DNA of 64,000 nt from contig CAYRUH010000001.1 in the NCBI GenBank assembly GCA_964427415.1, positions 1-64,000 of the forward strand, read 5' to 3'. Each line of letters starts with the position of its first letter. The first letter of the stretch is position 1. The position numbers and the translations under genes are program-made. The notes beneath the pieces were generated by a model that saw nothing but the letters and a program-made list of their open reading frames with translations, was not told where the DNA came from and searched no databases. The DNA is from Lentisalinibacter sp964427415 (GTDB lineage: Bacteria; Pseudomonadota; Gammaproteobacteria; Steroidobacterales; Woeseiaceae). This document shows, one piece after another, positions 25,360 through 33,380 of this stretch.

Positions 25360-27003
25360 ATGATCGCGAGACGCAAATTCTGGGGCTGGGGCTTCGAAGG
25401 CCAGGGGCCTACCGATGCCGAGGCGGAGACTGTCCGCCGGATGACCGGGGCCCGCTTCGGCGGTCTGCCAGAACCGCTGGCGGTGCCGAAGACGGAAGAC
25501 TTCGAGCTGCCGGCACCCCGGATCGTGGCCCCGGCAGGTCTTGTCGAACTCGTTTCCGCGGGCGCTGCCGACCGGCTGTGCCATGCAATGGGGCAGAGCT
25601 ATGCGGACATCGCACGGGCCTTTCTGAGGCAGGTGCCCCATGTGCCGGACCTCGTCGCGTACCCGCGGGACGCGCTGGATGTGGAACGCATCCTGGAGTG
25701 GGCCGACGGCGCAGGGGTCGCGGTGGTCCCGTTCGGCGGCGGCACTTCCGTCTGCGGCGGCGTGGAACCGGATGTGGGCGAAGACTACCCGGGCGTGCTC
25801 AGCCTGGATCTGTCACGTATGAACCGGGTGCGGGCCATCGACCAGCAGGACCGTTCTGCACTGATCGAGGCCGGCGCGCGGGGACCGGAGTTCGAGGCGG
25901 CGCTGAAGCCGGAAGGACTCACGCTGCGGCACTTCCCGCAGAGTTTCCAGCTGGCGACCCTGGGCGGGATGATCGTGACCCGCTCGGCCGGCCACTTCGC
26001 CACGCTGTACACCCACATCGACGAGTTCGTGCAAAGCGTCGAGGTGGTAACGCCGCGGGGCCGGATGACCACCCGGCGGCTGCCGGGCAGCGGCGCCGGG
26101 CCCCAGCCGGAGCGCCTGATCTGCGGTTCCGAAGGCATTCTGGGCATCGTGACGGCGGCCTGGATGCGCCTGCAGTCGGTGCCCCGCCACCGCGCCTCCG
26201 CCACGGTCCGCTTCGACGGTTTCGCCCCGGGCGCAGAAGCCGTCCGCCTGGTGGCCCGCAGCGGCCTGAACCCGGCCAACTGCCGGCTGCTGGACCCTGG
26301 CGAGGCACTGTTGAACGGCATCGGCGACGGCCGTTCGGCACTACTGGTGCTGGGGTTCGAGAGTGCCGATCACCCCCAGCAGGCGAATCTGTCCCGGGCC
26401 CTGGAGATCTGCGCCGGGGCGGGCGGAGAGACCCGGCGCGGAAAGGCTGAAGCCGGGCGCGGCGGGCAGGAGGAGGGCGGACGCGATGCCGCCGCGAACG
26501 CCTGGCGGCAGGCTTTCCTGCGCATGCCCTTCTACCGGGAAGTACTGGTGCCCCACGGCATGATCGTCGATACCTTCGAGACGGCCTGCACCTGGTCAGC
26601 CTTCCCGGACTTTCATGCGCGCATCACGGCCGGCATCGGCGAGGCCATCCGGCGCACGACCGGCCGCGACGGGGAGATCACCTGCCGCTTCACCCATGTC
26701 TATCCGGACGGGCCCGCTCCCTATTACACGTTCTATGCTGTCAGCAGTCCCGAACGCATGCTGGCTCACTGGCGCGAGATAAAACTGGCGGCCAATGCGC
26801 TGGTTGTGGACGGCGGCGGCACGGCGACCCATCACCACGGCGTGGGCCGGGACCATCGCCCGTCCGGTTATGACCGGGAACGCCCGGCCGTTTACGCGGA
26901 AATGCTGTCCGGCGCGAAGCGGGCGGTTGACCCCCGGGGCATCCTCAACCCGGGTGTCCTGCTGGGCCGCCGGGGCGGCGTGCTCGCGGGCGGCGAGGGA
27001 TGA
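25360..27003 (+). CDS. FAD-binding oxidase, alkyldihydroxyacetonephosphate synthase-like
   Basis: The 547-residue flavoprotein has a PCMH-type FAD domain (VVPFGGGTSVCGGVEP, TLGGMIVTRSAGHFATLYTH) and the C-terminal HHHGVGRDHRP and LDPRGILNPG-like (VDPRGILNPGVLLG) segments typical of the AGPS branch of the family. The N-terminal KFWGWGFEG also fits that branch. AGPS swaps an acyl for an alkyl chain on dihydroxyacetone phosphate to start ether-lipid synthesis. Bacterial members vary in substrate, so the exact reaction is uncertain. The last codons overlap the next gene (ATGA). Confidence 0.88.
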   Translation: MIARRKFWGWGFEGQGPTDAEAETVRRMTGARFGGLPEPLAVPKTEDFELPAPRIVAPAGLVELVSAGAADRLCHAMGQSYADIARAFLRQVPHVPDLVAYPRDALDVERILEWADGAGVAVVPFGGGTSVCGGVEPDVGEDYPGVLSLDLSRMNRVRAIDQQDRSALIEAGARGPEFEAALKPEGLTLRHFPQSFQLATLGGMIVTRSAGHFATLYTHIDEFVQSVEVVTPRGRMTTRRLPGSGAGPQPERLICGSEGILGIVTAAWMRLQSVPRHRASATVRFDGFAPGAEAVRLVARSGLNPANCRLLDPGEALLNGIGDGRSALLVLGFESADHPQQANLSRALEICAGAGGETRRGKAEAGRGGQEEGGRDAAANAWRQAFLRMPFYREVLVPHGMIVDTFETACTWSAFPDFHARITAGIGEAIRRTTGRDGEITCRFTHVYPDGPAPYYTFYAVSSPERMLAHWREIKLAANALVVDGGGTATHHHGVGRDHRPSGYDRERPAVYAEMLSGAKRAVDPRGILNPGVLLGRRGGVLAGGEG

Positions 27004-27782
27004 GCTTTCGGCGGACCATGGTGCTGGTCGCGGTCTTGCCGCTCGTGGCCGGCTGCGGCGGCGAGGAAACCGGTGACACGGGTACCGCGTCGAGCGACCC
27101 CATCACGCTGGCTCTCGCGGCCGAGGCACGGCCCGCCGCGGACAGGGAGCGGGATGCCGCGCGCAAGCCCGGTGAGGTGCTCGCATTCTTCGGCCTCGAG
27201 CCCGGCATGACCGTTCTGGACCTGTTCTCCGGCGGCGGATATTACACGGAGATCGCCGCGCGCATCGTCGGGCCTTCCGGCCGCGTCATCGCCCACAACA
27301 ACCAGTCCTACCTGGACTACGCGGCGGAAGAGATCGCTGCGCGCTACGCCGCCGGACGGCTGGCCAATGTGGAGCGCCTCGACGGCCCGGTGACCGGCAT
27401 CGAGGCGGAAGCGGGCAGCGTCGACGTGGCACTGCTGATCCTGGCGTATCACGACATCTATTTCCGGCCGGACGACGGCTCCTGGCCACGCATCGATGGG
27501 CGCGCGATGCTGCAGCGCATCCGCGAGACACTGCGCCAGGGCGGCATTCTCGGCGTGGTCGACCACGCGGGTAGCCCGGATATCACCACCGCCGAGATCG
27601 GCCGGCTGCACCGCATCGACGAGGCGAGACTGGTGCGCGAAATCGAGGCCGCGGGATTCGAACTGGTCGAGCGCAGCGACATCCTGCGCAACCCGCAGGA
27701 CACGCGCCTTTCGCCCATGTACGACCCGACCATACGGGGCCGCACGGACCGCCTGGCGCTGAAATTCCGCAAGCCCGACTGA
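27000..27782 (+). CDS. predicted lipoprotein SAM-dependent methyltransferase
   Basis: The 260-residue protein starts with a lipoprotein signal (MSFRRTMVLVAVLPLVAGC, lipobox LVAGC, Cys19) followed by a class I methyltransferase fold: motif I reads VLDLFSGGGYYTEIAARIVG, with later DVALLILAYHDIYF and ILGVVDHAGS strands. This matches the predicted-methyltransferase group COG4798, whose members often carry export signals. How a SAM enzyme would work outside the cytoplasm is not known. It overlaps the AGPS-like gene by 4 bases (ATGA), so it is probably in the same operon. Confidence 0.85.
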   Translation: MSFRRTMVLVAVLPLVAGCGGEETGDTGTASSDPITLALAAEARPAADRERDAARKPGEVLAFFGLEPGMTVLDLFSGGGYYTEIAARIVGPSGRVIAHNNQSYLDYAAEEIAARYAAGRLANVERLDGPVTGIEAEAGSVDVALLILAYHDIYFRPDDGSWPRIDGRAMLQRIRETLRQGGILGVVDHAGSPDITTAEIGRLHRIDEARLVREIEAAGFELVERSDILRNPQDTRLSPMYDPTIRGRTDRLALKFRKPD

Positions 27783-27842
27783 GACGATCTGCCACGGCAG
27801 CGGCCACGGCAGCGGCAATGGGAGCCGGGATCCGGCCGGGAT

Positions 27843-27856
27843 GTGACCCGGGTCAC
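27843..27856. promoter_or_regulatory. perfect 14-bp palindrome, possible operator
   Basis: GTGACCCGGGTCAC is its own reverse complement. It sits 60 bases before the probable CTG start of the NERD gene and 60 bases after the preceding stop, a position suited to an operator. I see no strong promoter elements beside it. The binding protein is unknown. Confidence 0.4.
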
Positions 27857-27915
27857 GACGGCCGCCGGGGCGGGCGCCATACACTGCGGGCGATATCCGT
27901 ACCAGGAGCAGGACG

Positions 27916-28782
27916 CTGTACCCGGATCCGCATATCGTCAGCTCTCTGACCGCGGGCGCGGCCTTCGCCGCTGCGCTCCTGCTGACCGGCAAGTGCTGGC
28001 TGGTCGCCGGCGGCCTGTTGCGCCGGCCCTCCGCCCTCGGCGAGCGCATACGCCCCGAACCGGGCGATGATTTCCGCCGCCAGCTCCGGGATACCGACGT
28101 ACGGGCTGCCATCCACCTGGCCGCGGCATTCGTCCTGCTGAGCGTCTTCGTGGCGCTGTTTTTCGCCGGCCGGGAGCGCTGGTGGTCGGATCTTCAGCCC
28201 TGGGCGTGGTGGCTGGTATCGCTGTTCCTGGCGGCGGTCGCCGCCTACGAGGCACGGGTGCTCCTCGGTCTGCTGCAGACCAGACGTCGGGCGGCGCGCT
28301 CGCTGGATGCCCACATCGCCACGGCGCAGCGCCTCGAGTACGTGGCGGCGCGGGGAAACTACCTGTTCCACTGTGTCCCGGTGGGTCATGCCCGCATCGA
28401 CCACGTCGTGCTCGGCACCAACGGCATCTATGCGGTGCACGTGATCGACCGCCCGCCGGCCGGGGACCGCTCAGCAAGCCTGGCGTCCGGCAGCGTCGTC
28501 TTCGGCGGTCCTGACGGCGAACGCCATGCGCTCAAGGAGTGGCGGGGTATCGTCACGCAACTGGGGCGGGAACTCGAGTCCGGGCTCGGTCATGCCCTGA
28601 CCATGCGCTCGGTGGTAGTCGTGCCTGGCTGGGAGGTGTCGGCTGCGGAGGCCGGGGACACCCTGCTCGTGAACCAGTCCGGTCTCACAATGATGACGGG
28701 CTGGCGGGATCAGCGGGCCTTCCTCCTCGACGAAGAGGTAGCGGATCTGGAGCGCCTCCTGTCGGCGCGCGTGAGCGGCTGA
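27916..28782 (+). CDS. membrane-anchored NERD (nuclease-related domain) protein, apparent CTG start
   Basis: The protein has two N-terminal membrane segments (LTAGAAFAAALLLTGKCWLV and then HLAAAFVLLSVFVALFFAG), a third at about residue 100, and a C-terminal NERD-type nuclease-like domain (HCVPVGHARIDHVVLGTNGI, then IYAVHVID). The first membrane segment lies in frame but upstream of the first usable start, TTG 28018. Between the in-frame stop at 27844 and 28018 there is no ATG, GTG or TTG. CTG 27916 has AGGAG with ideal 7-base spacing, so I take it as the start (288 residues). The role is unknown; NERD proteins are suspected nucleases. Confidence 0.78.
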   Translation: MYPDPHIVSSLTAGAAFAAALLLTGKCWLVAGGLLRRPSALGERIRPEPGDDFRRQLRDTDVRAAIHLAAAFVLLSVFVALFFAGRERWWSDLQPWAWWLVSLFLAAVAAYEARVLLGLLQTRRRAARSLDAHIATAQRLEYVAARGNYLFHCVPVGHARIDHVVLGTNGIYAVHVIDRPPAGDRSASLASGSVVFGGPDGERHALKEWRGIVTQLGRELESGLGHALTMRSVVVVPGWEVSAAEAGDTLLVNQSGLTMMTGWRDQRAFLLDEEVADLERLLSARVSG

Positions 28783-28786
28783 GCCC

Positions 28787-29524
28787 CTAGTGTCCCGTCC
28801 GCTGCCAGGACGGGCCCAGCAGCATCCGGGTCTCCAGCCCCGTATGCTTCCAGGAACGCCAGGCCACCAGGAAGAAGGCCTGCATCAGTAAGGCGAAATT
28901 CCACTCGATCACATTCTCGGCCTGATCCGGGTCGGGCAGGATCGCCTTCAGTACCAGGTTTGTGAGTCCCATCATGAGCATCCCCGCGCACAGCCACAGG
29001 ATGATCAGCGCATGCCGCCGGATGCGGCGCTCGTCCCGCTTCGCCGCGCTGGCCAGCATGTCTTTCGCCGTGAGCAGCTGGGCGAGAGCGGTGAAAGCGA
29101 AGTAAACGTAGATGCCGTAGCGGCGCATCAGCCGCTGGAAGTCGCCATCGGTGCCGAGGAAGGTCACGTACACGCCGAGGAACACGGCGCCGATCACGCC
29201 CAGCCACAGGATCACTGCACCGCGGGTCTCCGGCCCGCCGCGCAGCAAATTCAACCAACGGTGGTGGATGATCCAGAACAGGATCATGGCCGCCGCGGTC
29301 GGCAGCATCACAAAACGGAACAGGTAGATGGCCGGCGGATTGCGCCCGGCGGCGCTCACCGAGGCGCAGCCCTCCAGGTAGGGGATGCAATTCGGGATGG
29401 TTTGCACCTGGATGCTGATCACGAGACACAGATTGACGACTACGATCGGCAGCACGCCCACCAGCAGCGCTGGCAGCGTGACCGGGTCCGGGCGGCCGTA
29501 ACGGATGCTGTCCATATTGGTCAT
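28787..29524 (-). CDS. six-to-seven-helix membrane protein, DRAM/Frag1-like
   Basis: The 245-residue protein has a first helix (ALLVGVLPIVVVNLCLVIS), an extracellular loop with two Cys (IPNCIPYLEGCASVSAAG) leading to PPAIYLFRFVMLPTAAAM, then four more helices. The loop and the next helix resemble the Frag1/DRAM/Sfk1 family layout, in which the loop carries PY and PE motifs. That assignment is tentative. It is the last gene of a minus-strand set (gdhA, cls, arfB) and lies 48 bases after arfB. Confidence 0.65.
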   Translation of the reverse strand: MTNMDSIRYGRPDPVTLPALLVGVLPIVVVNLCLVISIQVQTIPNCIPYLEGCASVSAAGRNPPAIYLFRFVMLPTAAAMILFWIIHHRWLNLLRGGPETRGAVILWLGVIGAVFLGVYVTFLGTDGDFQRLMRRYGIYVYFAFTALAQLLTAKDMLASAAKRDERRIRRHALIILWLCAGMLMMGLTNLVLKAILPDPDQAENVIEWNFALLMQAFFLVAWRSWKHTGLETRMLLGPSWQRTGH

Positions 29525-29572
29525 CTTCCGCGCATGGTAAGGATGTCGCTCTGCGGACGAAAACCGTCCCGG

Positions 29573-29989
29573 TCACTCCCGGGGCGGCTCCCGCCGCAAT
29601 GTCTTGACCGCCCCGCGGTGCTTCTTTTCGTCCACACGCCGGCGCTTTGCCGCCGCGCCGGGCCGGGTGGGGACGCGAGGCTTGCGGGAGACGCTCGCGC
29701 GGCGGACGAGTTCGCGCAGGCGCTCGATGGCCTCGCGCCGGTTCTGCCGCTGGCTGCGGTGCTCCCGGGCCTTGATCACCAGCACGCCGTCGTTGCTGAT
29801 GCGCTGGTCGCCGAGGCCGAGCAGCCGCCGCTTGACGTTGGCGGGCAGCGAGGAGGCGGGGATGTCCAGTCGCAGGTGGATGGCCGTGGACTGCTTGTTC
29901 ACGGCCTGGCCGCCGGCGCCGGCCGCACGTACGGCGCTCATCTCCAGTTCCTGATCCGGCAGTACGATGTTTTCCGTCAGTCTGATCAT
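29573..29989 (-). CDS. arfB: ArfB/YaeJ ribosome-rescue peptidyl-tRNA hydrolase
   Basis: ArfB enters stalled ribosomes and hydrolyses peptidyl-tRNA with a GGQ loop. The 138-residue protein keeps the catalytic segment AAGAGGQAVNKQST (GGQ intact, though the preceding residue is Ala in place of the usual Pro) and the basic C-terminal tail (RRREREG-type, here AAKRRRVDEKKHRGAVKTLRR) that reads the empty mRNA channel. I chose ATG 29989 (MIRLTENIVLPDQELEMSAV) to match the family N terminus. It follows cls by 13 bases. Confidence 0.92.
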   Translation of the reverse strand: MIRLTENIVLPDQELEMSAVRAAGAGGQAVNKQSTAIHLRLDIPASSLPANVKRRLLGLGDQRISNDGVLVIKAREHRSQRQNRREAIERLRELVRRASVSRKPRVPTRPGAAAKRRRVDEKKHRGAVKTLRREPPRE

Positions 29990-30002
29990 ATCGCGTCCGA
30001 CT

Positions 30003-31424
30003 TCACAGATAGGGGGAGAACAGCCAGGCGATTGCGTCCCGGAATCGTTCCGGCAGCGAACGGTGGGCGATCTCACGATAGTCGATCGCCCTCGAGCGGG
30101 CCCGCGTCACCTCCATGTGTTCGATCATGCTGCGTGCGAAGCCGGAATCGAAAATCTCTACGGCCAGCTCGAAGTTCAGCCGCAGGCTCCTCGGGTCCAC
30201 GTTGGCCGTACCTATCTGACAATAGTCATCGTCGATCAGAAAAAGTTTCGTGTGCACGAAAGGCCCCGGCTGGTAGTAAACGCGCACGCCCCACTGCAGC
30301 AGTTCCAGCAGCGAGTTGCGGGTGGCCCAGTGCATGTAGATCAGATTGTTCTTCGCCGGCAGGATGATGTTCACCTCGATGCCCCGTATGGCGGCGGTCT
30401 GGAGCAGCGCCACCTGTTCCCGGGACGGCAGGAAGTAGGGCGTCATGAGCCACACGCTGCGTTTGGCGTCGGCGATGGCGCCCTGCATCACCAGGGCAAT
30501 CCGGTCCAGGTCCTCGTTCGGGCCGTCGGTGATAACACGGCAGCGCTTGCGCCCCGGCGCAGCCGGCCATTCGGGCTCCGGCGTCTTCTCCGGGGGCTCG
30601 CCGGTAGCGAAGAGCCAGTCGTCCCAGAAAGCGTCGGCCAGCTGGCGCACGACGGGGCCTTCCAGCCGGAAGTGCATGTCCACGACCCGGCGGCGGCCGT
30701 CCTCGCCGACGATGTGGCGATCGCCGATGTTCATGCCGCCCGTGTAGCCAACGCGCCCGTCGACGGCCAGAATCTTGCGGTGGGTCCTCAGGTTCAGATG
30801 CAGCGCCGGCGGCAGCAGCCTCGGCGGCAGGAAACGGGCGACGGTCAGCCCCCGGCGGGCCAGCAGGCGGCTGATGCGTGGCCAGGAATAGAGCTCGCCG
30901 ACGCCGTCGACCAGGACACGGACGGTTACGCCCCGCTCGCCGGCCGCCGCGAGCGCGTCGACGAACCGGCGCCCGGTGACGTTGTTCTCGAAGATATAAC
31001 TGGACAGCAACACCTGCCGTTCGGCGCTCTGAATACTCTCGAGCATGGCGGGATAGGCTTCCTCGCCGTTGTGCAGGGCGCTGACGCTGTTGCCCTCGAG
31101 CAGGGGGCGGAGCGAGACGACCGCGCCGATATGCCCCCGCCCCGGTTCCTGCGCGGCCAGGTCCTCCCGGCTGATGATCTCGCCACTCTCGTAACCGATA
31201 CGGAAATGGCCGCGCAGCTTCTTCGCCCGTGTACGCACCCGATTGATGCCGAACATGTAGTAGCCGAGCGGCCCGAGGAACGGGATCGCGAGACAGACCA
31301 CCATCCAGCCGAGAGCCGACCGGGGATCGCGCTTGTACAGCAGGGCGTGTATGGCTCCGGTGACCGCCAGCAGACCGTGCAGGGCAACAGCGAGCCAGCG
31401 CAGCAGCAGGTCGGGAAGCTCCAT
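30003..31424 (-). CDS. cls: cardiolipin synthase (phospholipase D family)
   Basis: Cardiolipin synthase joins two phosphatidylglycerols (or PG with another lipid) at the inner membrane. The 473-residue protein has two N-terminal helices with the PLDc_N signature (DPRSALGWMVVCLAIPFLGP) and two HKD motifs: HRKILAVDGRVGYTGG and HTKLFLIDDDYCQIGTANVD. Length and order match ClsA. It lies between gdhA (49 bases) and arfB (13 bases), probably in one transcript. Confidence 0.95.
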   Translation of the reverse strand: MELPDLLLRWLAVALHGLLAVTGAIHALLYKRDPRSALGWMVVCLAIPFLGPLGYYMFGINRVRTRAKKLRGHFRIGYESGEIISREDLAAQEPGRGHIGAVVSLRPLLEGNSVSALHNGEEAYPAMLESIQSAERQVLLSSYIFENNVTGRRFVDALAAAGERGVTVRVLVDGVGELYSWPRISRLLARRGLTVARFLPPRLLPPALHLNLRTHRKILAVDGRVGYTGGMNIGDRHIVGEDGRRRVVDMHFRLEGPVVRQLADAFWDDWLFATGEPPEKTPEPEWPAAPGRKRCRVITDGPNEDLDRIALVMQGAIADAKRSVWLMTPYFLPSREQVALLQTAAIRGIEVNIILPAKNNLIYMHWATRNSLLELLQWGVRVYYQPGPFVHTKLFLIDDDYCQIGTANVDPRSLRLNFELAVEIFDSGFARSMIEHMEVTRARSRAIDYREIAHRSLPERFRDAIAWLFSPYL

Positions 31425-31473
31425 CGCAGCATTCTCGCCCGCCCGGACCGGGCGAGCAACGTGTCCGCCGGAT

Positions 31474-32832
31474 TCAGACCACGCCGTAGGCCAGCATGGC
31501 GTCCGCCACCTTGCGGAATCCGGCCCGGTTGGCGGCGTCGATATAGTCGATGCCGCCGTCGTCTTCCATCTCGTGGGTACACTTGTCGTGGATGTCGCGC
31601 ATGATCTCCTTCAGGCGCCGGTCCACCTCGTTGCGCGGCCAGCTCACCCGGGCCACGTTCTGGGTCTGCTCCAGCCCGCTGACTGCCACGCCCCCGGCAT
31701 TGGCGGCCTTGCCCGGCGCGAACAGGACCCGATGCTCGCGGAAATGCTCGATGGCCTCTTCGGTGCAGGGCATGTTCGCGCCTTCCACGACCGCAATCAG
31801 CCCATGGTCCACCAGCGTGCCGGCCGCCTCCGCGCCGATCTCGTTCTGGGTGGCGCAGGGCATGGCTACGTCGCACGGCACGCCCCACGGCGCCGCACCC
31901 TCGGTATAGACGAGTCCGCTGATCCGGCCGTCGAGTTCGGCCAGGCGCCCGCGGGCGCGAAACTTCAGCTCCCTGATCTCCTCGAGGGCCTCGGCCTCGA
32001 GGCCCGCCTCGCAGCGGATGTGACCGTGGGAGTCACTGAGGGTCACCACTTTCGCGCCCTCCTGGATGGCCTTCTCGGCCGCATACAGGGCCACGTTGCC
32101 GGCGCCGCTGATGGCGATGCGTTTGCCCTCCAGCGGTTCGTCCGCGCGCTCCAGCATGTTGCGCAGGAAGTAGACCGCGCCGTAGCCGGTCGCCTCCTTG
32201 CGCACCGCACTGCCGCCGTAGGACAGGCCCTTGCCGGTCAGCACGCCCTCGAATTCGTTGGTCAGACGCATGTACTGGCCGAACATGTAGCCGATCTCAC
32301 GGTCGCCGACGCCGATGTCTCCGGCCGGCACGTCCACGTCCGGACCGATATGGCGGAACAGCTCGGTCATGAAGCTCTGGCAGAACCGCATCACTTCCCG
32401 GTCAGTCTTGCCTTTCGGATTGAAATTGGCGCCACCCTTGCCCCCGCCCATCGGCAGGCCGGTGAGGCTGTTCTTGAAGGTCTGCTCGAAGCCGAGGAAC
32501 TTCAACACGCTCTGATTCACCGCCTTGTGGAAACGCAGCCCGCCCTTGTAGGGACCGATCGCCCGGTTGAACTGCACACGCCAGGCCCGATTGACGTGCA
32601 CGTTGCCGCTGTCGTCTTCCCAGCTGACGCGGAAGACGATGATCCGGTCCGGTTCCGTCATGCGCTCGAGTATGCGGGCCTGGCGGTAGCGGGGATAGGC
32701 ATGAACCAGCGGCATCACCGAGCGGGCGAGCTCACCAACGGCCTGGATGAATTCGGACTCGTGGGCATTGCGTTTTTCCAGGCCCTGCATGAATGCCTTC
32801 AACATTCTTTCCGGTTTTGCGCTTTCGATCAT
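31474..32832 (-). CDS. gdhA: NADP-specific glutamate dehydrogenase
   Basis: GdhA makes glutamate from 2-oxoglutarate and ammonium with NADPH. The 452-residue protein is close in length to the E. coli hexameric enzyme and has the substrate-binding GGLRFHKAVNQSVLKFLGFEQ region, the catalytic-Lys block MGGGKGGANFNPKG, PAGDIGVGDREIGYMFGQY and the NADP Rossmann segment AISGAGNVALYAAEKA. AAGGAGG precedes the ATG. It shares a divergent control region with the next gene. Confidence 0.96.
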   Translation of the reverse strand: MIESAKPERMLKAFMQGLEKRNAHESEFIQAVGELARSVMPLVHAYPRYRQARILERMTEPDRIIVFRVSWEDDSGNVHVNRAWRVQFNRAIGPYKGGLRFHKAVNQSVLKFLGFEQTFKNSLTGLPMGGGKGGANFNPKGKTDREVMRFCQSFMTELFRHIGPDVDVPAGDIGVGDREIGYMFGQYMRLTNEFEGVLTGKGLSYGGSAVRKEATGYGAVYFLRNMLERADEPLEGKRIAISGAGNVALYAAEKAIQEGAKVVTLSDSHGHIRCEAGLEAEALEEIRELKFRARGRLAELDGRISGLVYTEGAAPWGVPCDVAMPCATQNEIGAEAAGTLVDHGLIAVVEGANMPCTEEAIEHFREHRVLFAPGKAANAGGVAVSGLEQTQNVARVSWPRNEVDRRLKEIMRDIHDKCTHEMEDDGGIDYIDAANRAGFRKVADAMLAYGVV

Positions 32833-32854
32833 CCGGCCTCCTTGTCCCGGTCAC

Positions 32855-32884
32855 TTGACGGCTGCGGTCACTCGGTACTATACC
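32855..32884 (+). promoter_or_regulatory. candidate promoter and palindrome in the gdhA divergent region
   Basis: TTGACG (32855-32860) and TATACC (32879-32884) are separated by 18 bases and point toward the lipoprotein gene at 32937. The -10 region lies inside a palindrome, CGGTA-CTA-TACCG (32873-32885). On the opposite strand the palindrome reads TATAGT, a possible -10 for gdhA. One regulator could control both genes (inference). Confidence 0.45.
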
Positions 32885-32936
32885 GAAAGGCAGATCGAGA
32901 CGCGGCGGGGGCCGGGACAAGCAGGAGGTTATGAAG

Positions 32937-33374
32937 ATGGACAGGAACTGGCCAATGAACATTCGGGCCGCGGTTACCGGAATGGTAATGCTGCTGCTCA
33001 CAGGATGCGCCGCCGGTCCGCGGGAGGCGAAGCCCACCGACGTCGCCACCGACGACCCCGAGGCGGTCCGCTGCGTGCAGCTGATGCGCGTCGACCGGAC
33101 GAAGATCGTCGACGACGAGAACATCTTCTTCTACATGAAGGACGGCACCGTCTATCGCAATCAGCTGCCGCGCGCCTGCCCGGGACTCTCGCGCGAAGAG
33201 CGTTTCATGTACAAGTTGCCCACCGGGCGTCTGTGCGATCTGGATATCATCACGGTGTTGAACGATTTCGCCGGCGGCCTTCAGCAGGGGGCAGGATGCG
33301 GCCTCGGGCGCTTCCATCCGGTGAACCCGGAAGAGGCCGAAGAGCTGATCGAGATCCTGCAGCGCGACGAGTAA
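32937..33374 (+). CDS. small lipoprotein of the DUF6491-like type
   Basis: The protein of about 145 residues has a lipoprotein signal (VTGMVMLLLTGCAAG, lipobox LLTGC) and a mature domain with four further Cys (AVRCVQLM, RACPGLS, RLCDLDII, GAGCGLGRF) that could form two disulfides. The pattern RCVQLMRVDRTKIVDDENIFFYMKDG resembles DUF6491 lipoproteins. I chose ATG 32937, since GGAGG lies 8 bases before it and only 2 before ATG 32931. The function is unknown. Confidence 0.75.
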   Translation: MDRNWPMNIRAAVTGMVMLLLTGCAAGPREAKPTDVATDDPEAVRCVQLMRVDRTKIVDDENIFFYMKDGTVYRNQLPRACPGLSREERFMYKLPTGRLCDLDIITVLNDFAGGLQQGAGCGLGRFHPVNPEEAEELIEILQRDE

Positions 33375-33380
33375 GCGGCG

